A DNA stretch of 64,000 nucleotides. Source: Phoebastria nigripes (taxonomy: Eukaryota > Chordata > Aves > Procellariiformes > Diomedeidae). The notes beneath the pieces were generated by a model, which searched no databases, was not told where the DNA came from, and saw nothing but the letters and a program-made list of their open reading frames with translations. The position numbers were made by a program, and so were the translations under genes. Location of the stretch: positions 620,001-684,000 of the forward strand of contig JAYKAV010002109.1 of the NCBI GenBank assembly GCA_035582835.1. The letters run 5' to 3'. Every line of letters begins with the position of its first letter. Position 1 is the stretch's first letter. This document shows positions 59,206-64,000 of this stretch, piece by piece.

Positions 59206-60979
59206 CGCCGGTCCCAGCTCCGTGCAGGGGGCAGCTGCTCCGGGGAGCCGGGGCGGACGGGGCTCCAGCCCTCCCTCTGCACTTCAGCTCAGGGAAAAGG
59301 AGCGCTTACGTATCACCATCCTCTTCCAAATTCGTTGCTCAAGTATCCTTCTTTTGTGGGTAAATAAATATGTCTATGTAAATAAAGCCCTGAGACAGGG
59401 AAAGAAATCTCTTGTTCCAGGAATGCGCAGCCAGAGAGAGCAAAAAAGGGGGAGCAGGGGGAGCGAGGAAGAAGAGAGATGAAGAGGNGTGAGAGGAGCG
59501 GTCCCAGCAAGGTGTGAATAGTGAAACGACGAGGCCACTTCTCAGCGCAAACGGGCAGCCCGGCAGAGAGAAAGGTGCACGTGCGCTTTGCTCTGTGTGC
59601 AGCAGACCCGCGCTTACGGGTGAGGGTCTGCCCGCCAAATCTGCAAGAAAATTCTAGCAGAAATCCTGCTGAATTAACCCCAAAGCACATCCCCCGAGGG
59701 CCCTGTGGGCCCAGCCCCTCAGGCAGAGCCTCAGGGGGGACAGCGCGTGCTGCAGGTGAGCGCTTGGACCAGACCTGCCCGCGTCTAAGGACGGGCTCAT
59801 CCCAGCAGCACCCCGTCTGCCTGCAGAGCTGGGGGTGCTGGAAAGCTGCTGCCCACCCCAGGACAGGCAGGGGCCGAGGCACCGGTGGCCCGTCAGGGTC
59901 CCGCCCTGTGCTCCAGCACCTATGGCACACGCTGCCGGATNGGTCCCAGCAGGCGAGCCCAGCCCAGCCGCTGCCTCTCGCTGCGCCCGGGCGAGCAGAG
60001 GAGAGCAGGGAAGCTCAGAGCAGGAGCTGGGCCGGACTTTTCCAACCAAGAGGAGAGGGTTAGGAGCTGGTTTTGTTGTGGTTTTTTTTTTCCCCTGGAA
60101 AAATGCTGATGTGTCAAAACAAAGGTTTTTTACAGGAATGTGCAAGTTTCAGCTTAACTCTTCTCAGGAATTGCTGCTCAAAACTGAGAAGCAAGAGAGC
60201 GCTCCCGTCCTGTCCCATCCCATCCCATCCCTGCTGCCCTGCCAGCCGTGCCCCCCGTGAGCTGCCAGCCCCATGGGAACACAGAGCAGGGGGAGCAAGG
60301 ACGAGTCCTGCCCGGGCTGGTGCCCTCCTGGCTCTGCCGGGAGCCCGGCTGTCTGGGCACGGGGCTGGGGGCAGGCAAAGGGTTGCTCTCTCCAGATGTG
60401 GTTTTGATTAGAAATTTTTGGAATAAAAATGAGCAACTAAAGCACATAACAGTCTCATTGACATCGCTCTACACTTCCTGTGAATGTTTCTGTTTTGATT
60501 AATCAACATTCCTCATGAAAATCATCTCCTGCCCGCCCCTTAAAAATAACCCAGTTGGAGCTCTTCAAGATTGCCCTCACCACAGAGCAGGGCGGTGGGT
60601 TTAACCTCCCCAAAAGGAAGGTGCAGGTGTCAGCACATGGCTTTTGTCCAGTGAAATACAACCCCCCGGCATCTCTGACCATGGTCCATCGATGCCTTGG
60701 ATCCCCCCGTGCTTGGAGGAGCCAGGGCTGCTGCAGCATGGGCAGCAGAGACTCGGTTCAAACGGGTTTTGCTGCGAGTTATTTGCAAAGGGAAGGTTTA
60801 ATGGTCAGTCCCAGCAAAGGAGCATCGCAGGGAATTTGGGGAGATGCCCCACAGCGGCTCTCCCCTGCATCCAGCCCAGCCAGACCCCCTGTACCCAGGC
60901 GTCCCCCAGGTCTGGGGGACGAAGTGTCCTCCGTGCTTGGCGCTGGGCTGGCCGCAGCAGCTATCAGTGGAAATCTGCA
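59206..60979. other. GC-rich noncoding sequence
   Basis: Biased open frames only, up to 205 codons. A short CCCAT repeat lies near 60213-60230 and a T run near 60084-60092. 60400-60550 is AT-richer. N bases at 59488 and 59941. No gene recognised. Confidence 0.5.
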
Positions 60980-61180
60980 GCCCTTCTAACTCCACTTAAG
61001 AGACTCAAATCCTATTTAATGAATGATCATTAACTGGGGACATTTCAGATGAGAAAATTGTTTTAGGAACGAGCAATTAAATCCTAATGCTTAGATCACG
61101 TAACTCATTTCTAATTAAACTCACTGTAAATTATAGCAACGGTATTTATTTTTAATGAGAAATAAAACTGAAAAGAAATT
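60980..61180. promoter_or_regulatory. Candidate homeodomain-rich regulatory element
   Basis: A 200-bp AT-rich island with an inverted repeat ttaatga (61016-61022) / tcattaa (61027-61033), a gcaattaaatcctaatgc cluster near 61072-61090, and a ctaattaaac word near 61111. A G-rich run follows at 61207-61216. No coding frame. Confidence 0.35.
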
Positions 61181-62099
61181 GCNGCCCTTCAAAAAAATGA
61201 AATGAGCGGGGGGGGGTAGAGAGGGAGCGAACGATGGAGGGGAAAGGAGGAGAGAGCAGCGAGAGAGTTCAAAAACAGGCAGAAAAAGGCTATTAAAGCC
61301 CTCCCCGCCAGACCCGAGCAGCAGCCGAGCAGCAATCTCCATTCCTGCTCTGTGCCTGAGGACCTCCTGGCAACAGCTATTTATATTTCTGACCTTTCCC
61401 AAAGGTGGGTAAACCTCCGGAGCTATGGCTCTTGGGGGTTTTGCCACTGGGAAGTGGCCTTGCTTCCCTCTCTCTCCAGATACAGCTGCGGCGTGACAAG
61501 GAAAAATGGTGCCCATATGGAGACATTAATGATCAGAGGTTCAAAGCAAGCACAGAAGGATCGACTGCTCTCCGAGCATATATTAATCACATCCATCACG
61601 TGCGGCTCTGGGCAGCGGCGGGGGAGTGGCAGGCGGCGGCTGGCAGGGAAGTCAGGCAGCGGGATGGGGAAGGATGCTGATGGGGATGGAGAGGGATGTA
61701 ACGCCACAGGCTTGGGTTTGACGGAAGCTGGGCAAAGAAGTTTGGGGTTGCCTGGGGCCATGGGTCAAGGATTGTCCTCTCATGGACTCAGAAGTCTCCA
61801 GGGGCTTCTCACCCCCATGCTGTGGGACCTCATGTACAGGGCATGGAGGAGGAGGAGGGGAAGCATCAGCATCTGAGTGTCCGTGGCAGGTGGAACCTGC
61901 AATTAACTGCGTAGTTAGGGCAGACAGAATACATTCCAAGTGATTACTGCAAACTCAGCGAGGATGTGTAGCTGCGTAATAGACGTCCACATGTGAGCGT
62001 ACATCTGTTGCTAACTCGAGTAAATAGTCCCTTCCTACCCAACACACCAAAGCCCTCCGGGCCAATTGCACAGCGCCAGCGCAATCACACTCCACTGGC
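61181..62099. other. Noncoding sequence, mixed composition
   Basis: GC-rich with an AT-richer patch at 61520-61600 and 61890-62040. One N at 61184. No exon, repeat or RNA gene recognised. Confidence 0.5.
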
Positions 62100-62222
62100 A
62101 TCTTTCACCCAAGGACCTCAAAGCACTTTACAAACAGCAATTAATTCGAATCACTACCTTTCCGGTATCTCATTTATCCTTAATTTTCAGATGGGGAAAC
62201 TGAGGTACAGGGCTGAGGTCTG
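62100..62222. mobile_element. Ancient SINE/LINE-like fragment (MIR-type words)
   Basis: Two phrases common in old amniote retroposons occur in order: cctcaaagcactttacaaac, then about 60 bp later cagatggggaaactgagg. The second phrase is characteristic of reverse-strand MIR-like elements. The segment between is diverged. I cannot assign a family with confidence. Confidence 0.45.
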
Positions 62223-63767
62223 ACTCACCCACCGGCACCTGCAGGAATGGGGGCAGAGCCCGAGGCACTGCCCTGGGCTGGGTGACCCAGCCATCCTCCA
62301 GCAACCTCCATTCAGCCTCCCAAACCTCCCTGGGCACGCCGACAGCCCCCGCACGGCACCCTACGGCACTGTGCTGCGGGTGTACAAGCTGTACTTAGGG
62401 ATAGGCCAGTTCCTTGGGCCAGGAGTTTATTTTTAGTGGAAAACATGCTGGNGTGCACCCAATAATGATGGGCTTAACCCCACAAAGTCGAGTTCACGCC
62501 AAGCCTGCTTGGAGATTCATAAAAGTTTAATGTTTTTCAGCAATGTTTCCGCTCTCTCAGCGCCGTCTGCGCCTCGCCAGGACGGAGCCGGCGGTGCAGA
62601 GGAGCGGGCTGGTCTCTGGCTCCCCGCTGCAGCTGGAGCAGAGGCACATTGGGGGTCACCCAGGCTCCCACTTCAGCTGAGCCCAGGCAAGCCCTGGGGG
62701 AGCATAGGGTGGGGGCAGAAAGGGTCCGGGCTGAGCCCTGCCTGGCTGAGCCCAGCCCAGATGCAACCCCAGCTCTTGTGCAACGAAGGCAATGGTGCTC
62801 CCCTTGCTGGAGGAGAGATGTGGGTCCTGGTTCTCACCCCTGAGCTGGAGCTCGTGCTGCAGAGGGGAAGGAGCAACAGCCGCTCACCATCCTATAGCTC
62901 ATGATCCCATGCCAGGGCTGTCCCACTGCACCAACGCAAAGGCGAGGGGTGCAACCCCCCGGTGCAACCTCTCACGGGTGCAGGACAGGGAGTGCATCGC
63001 CGAGAGCACGCCAAAAATGGAGCTGGAGCTTGGAGCAAATAAGTCTCCTTCAGCTTCCCGGAAACATTCCCACGAGGCCCCCGGGGAGCTTTTCCTTTCG
63101 CACTGGCTCTGTTCAAACAAGCTCAGTGCCTCGGCACAATGGTGCACACTCCTTCCCCGAAAGCCTCACTAATGACTTTTCAGAAGGGGCCCTCTCAGGC
63201 TGTTAAGTCAGCGTCGGATTTAGTGTGCGTGGTGTGGCTTGCCAGCTGTCTGCACGCGGATTTAAATCTGATCGGCGTGGAACAGCGGCAGCTCCGGCGC
63301 TAGGCTTCGGACAAAAGTCATGATTATTCCCCTCCTCCCGACAAAGCCGGCTGTGTCCAAAGGCTTCCTGGCCATCGTGTCGCTGCTGCCCGGGTGCCGT
63401 GCTCCCCATTCCCGCTGGCACTGTCTATGATATAGCTGCACATGGGCGCTGACATTGCAAACTCTTTCCTCTGTGGATATATTCTCCTCACACTGAGCTG
63501 CGACCAAAATACTGGCACTAGCAGTGGCTGCATTAGGCCAGGACAGAGATGTGCAGCTGGGGAGAAGGGGGTGATGGGGACGTCTGTCCTGCCAGCACCT
63601 CCCTTTACCCCCTTTGGGGAAAGAAGAGAAATCCTCAATACCTAGGGCCATGCACGGAGCATCTCCCTCCTGCGGGACGATCAGAGTCCTTGTCTCTGGC
63701 TCTGCCTTTGCTTCTTTGTCACCCCTGGGAAATCACATCACCCCTGTACAGGATTACAGGGCAAAGT
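62223..63767. other. Noncoding sequence, mostly GC-rich
   Basis: Open frames are biased and domain-free. One N at 62452. No recognisable gene, RNA or repeat family. Confidence 0.5.
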
Positions 63768-63830
63768 CAGGTAGGAAGGGACCTCAGGTGTCACCTGGTC
63801 CCACCTCCTGCTCAGCGTGCCTCGACTTAC
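63768..63830 (-). mobile_element. CR1 LINE 3'-end fragment
   Basis: Plus-strand reading gives aggtaggaagggacctcagg, then tgtcacctggtcccacctcc and tgctcagc. This is the reverse complement of the CR1 tail in which a 'ggaggttggaccagatgacc'-type phrase precedes a 'ggtcccttcc' phrase. The terminal 8-bp repeats are not visible. Confidence 0.65.
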
Positions 63831-64000
63831 CCCTGCACCCTGGGGCTGTCTCAGACCCCGAATGCTGTGGGTCCAACACTTACCCAAAGAGCTGGCATGC
63901 ATAAAGCTCTACATAAAGCACCTGAAATGGGGCCAGACCCAGCATTTGGGGTGTTCTGCATTCCCCACCAAAAAATCAGGAAAAATGGTCAGCTTTTAGG
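63831..64000. other. Noncoding window end
   Basis: Mixed composition. It may still contain diverged CR1 sequence, but no further recognisable segments. Confidence 0.4.

Noticed and set aside
1..64000. CRISPR arrays, bacterial-type operons, insertion sequences or phage genes
   Set aside because: CR1 LINE ends, long non-coding stretches and microsatellites show eukaryotic nuclear DNA; no such prokaryotic structures are present.

Overview
This window looks like noncoding DNA from a bird, or at least a sauropsid, nuclear genome. The strongest evidence is a set of CR1 LINE 3' ends. Two carry the diagnostic terminal 8-bp repeats (ATTCTACG or ATTCTATG, twice) preceded by the usual TTGGACTAGATGACC-type tail. 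At least five older or more partial CR1 fragments lie on both strands. Other interspersed repeats are scarce, and GC-rich blocks alternate with short AT-rich islands, which also fits a bird. I cannot name the species or the locus.

I found no protein-coding gene, tRNA, rRNA or recognisable small RNA. The longest open frames (297 aa on the minus strand at 5169-6062 and 269 aa on the plus strand at 7053-7862) are low-complexity Pro/Ser/Gly/Ala/Arg-rich translations of GC-rich DNA with no recognisable domain. Others translate microsatellites. Exons of an unfamiliar gene, UTR exons or lncRNA exons could still be present. The window reads as intergenic or large-intron sequence.

The most interesting content is a series of AT-rich islands about 150-850 bp long set in GC-rich sequence. 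Many hold clustered homeodomain cores (TAATTA, TAATCC), GATA, MEF2, SOX, NKX2 or RFX-like sites, and several contain perfect inverted repeats. The better examples are 800-1160, 13205-13360, 16870-17215, 18561-19400, 29216-29570, 32886-33230, 33780-34045, 42150-42830, 43401-43640, 45776-46440, 47170-47500, 47941-48260 and 60980-61180. They resemble conserved noncoding elements around developmental regulators, but conservation cannot be shown from one sequence, so every regulatory call here is a candidate.

Other landmarks are a small CpG island with a perfect 14-bp hairpin (6330-6560), a compound polypyrimidine microsatellite (58097-58470), a degenerate roughly 32-bp tandem array (36040-36330), G-quadruplex-prone runs, four short tandem duplications, a possible retroposed transcript end (41889-42147: AATAAA, then about 50 A, between matching 9-mers) and about fifty isolated single N bases. 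No previously undescribed gene system could be identified.
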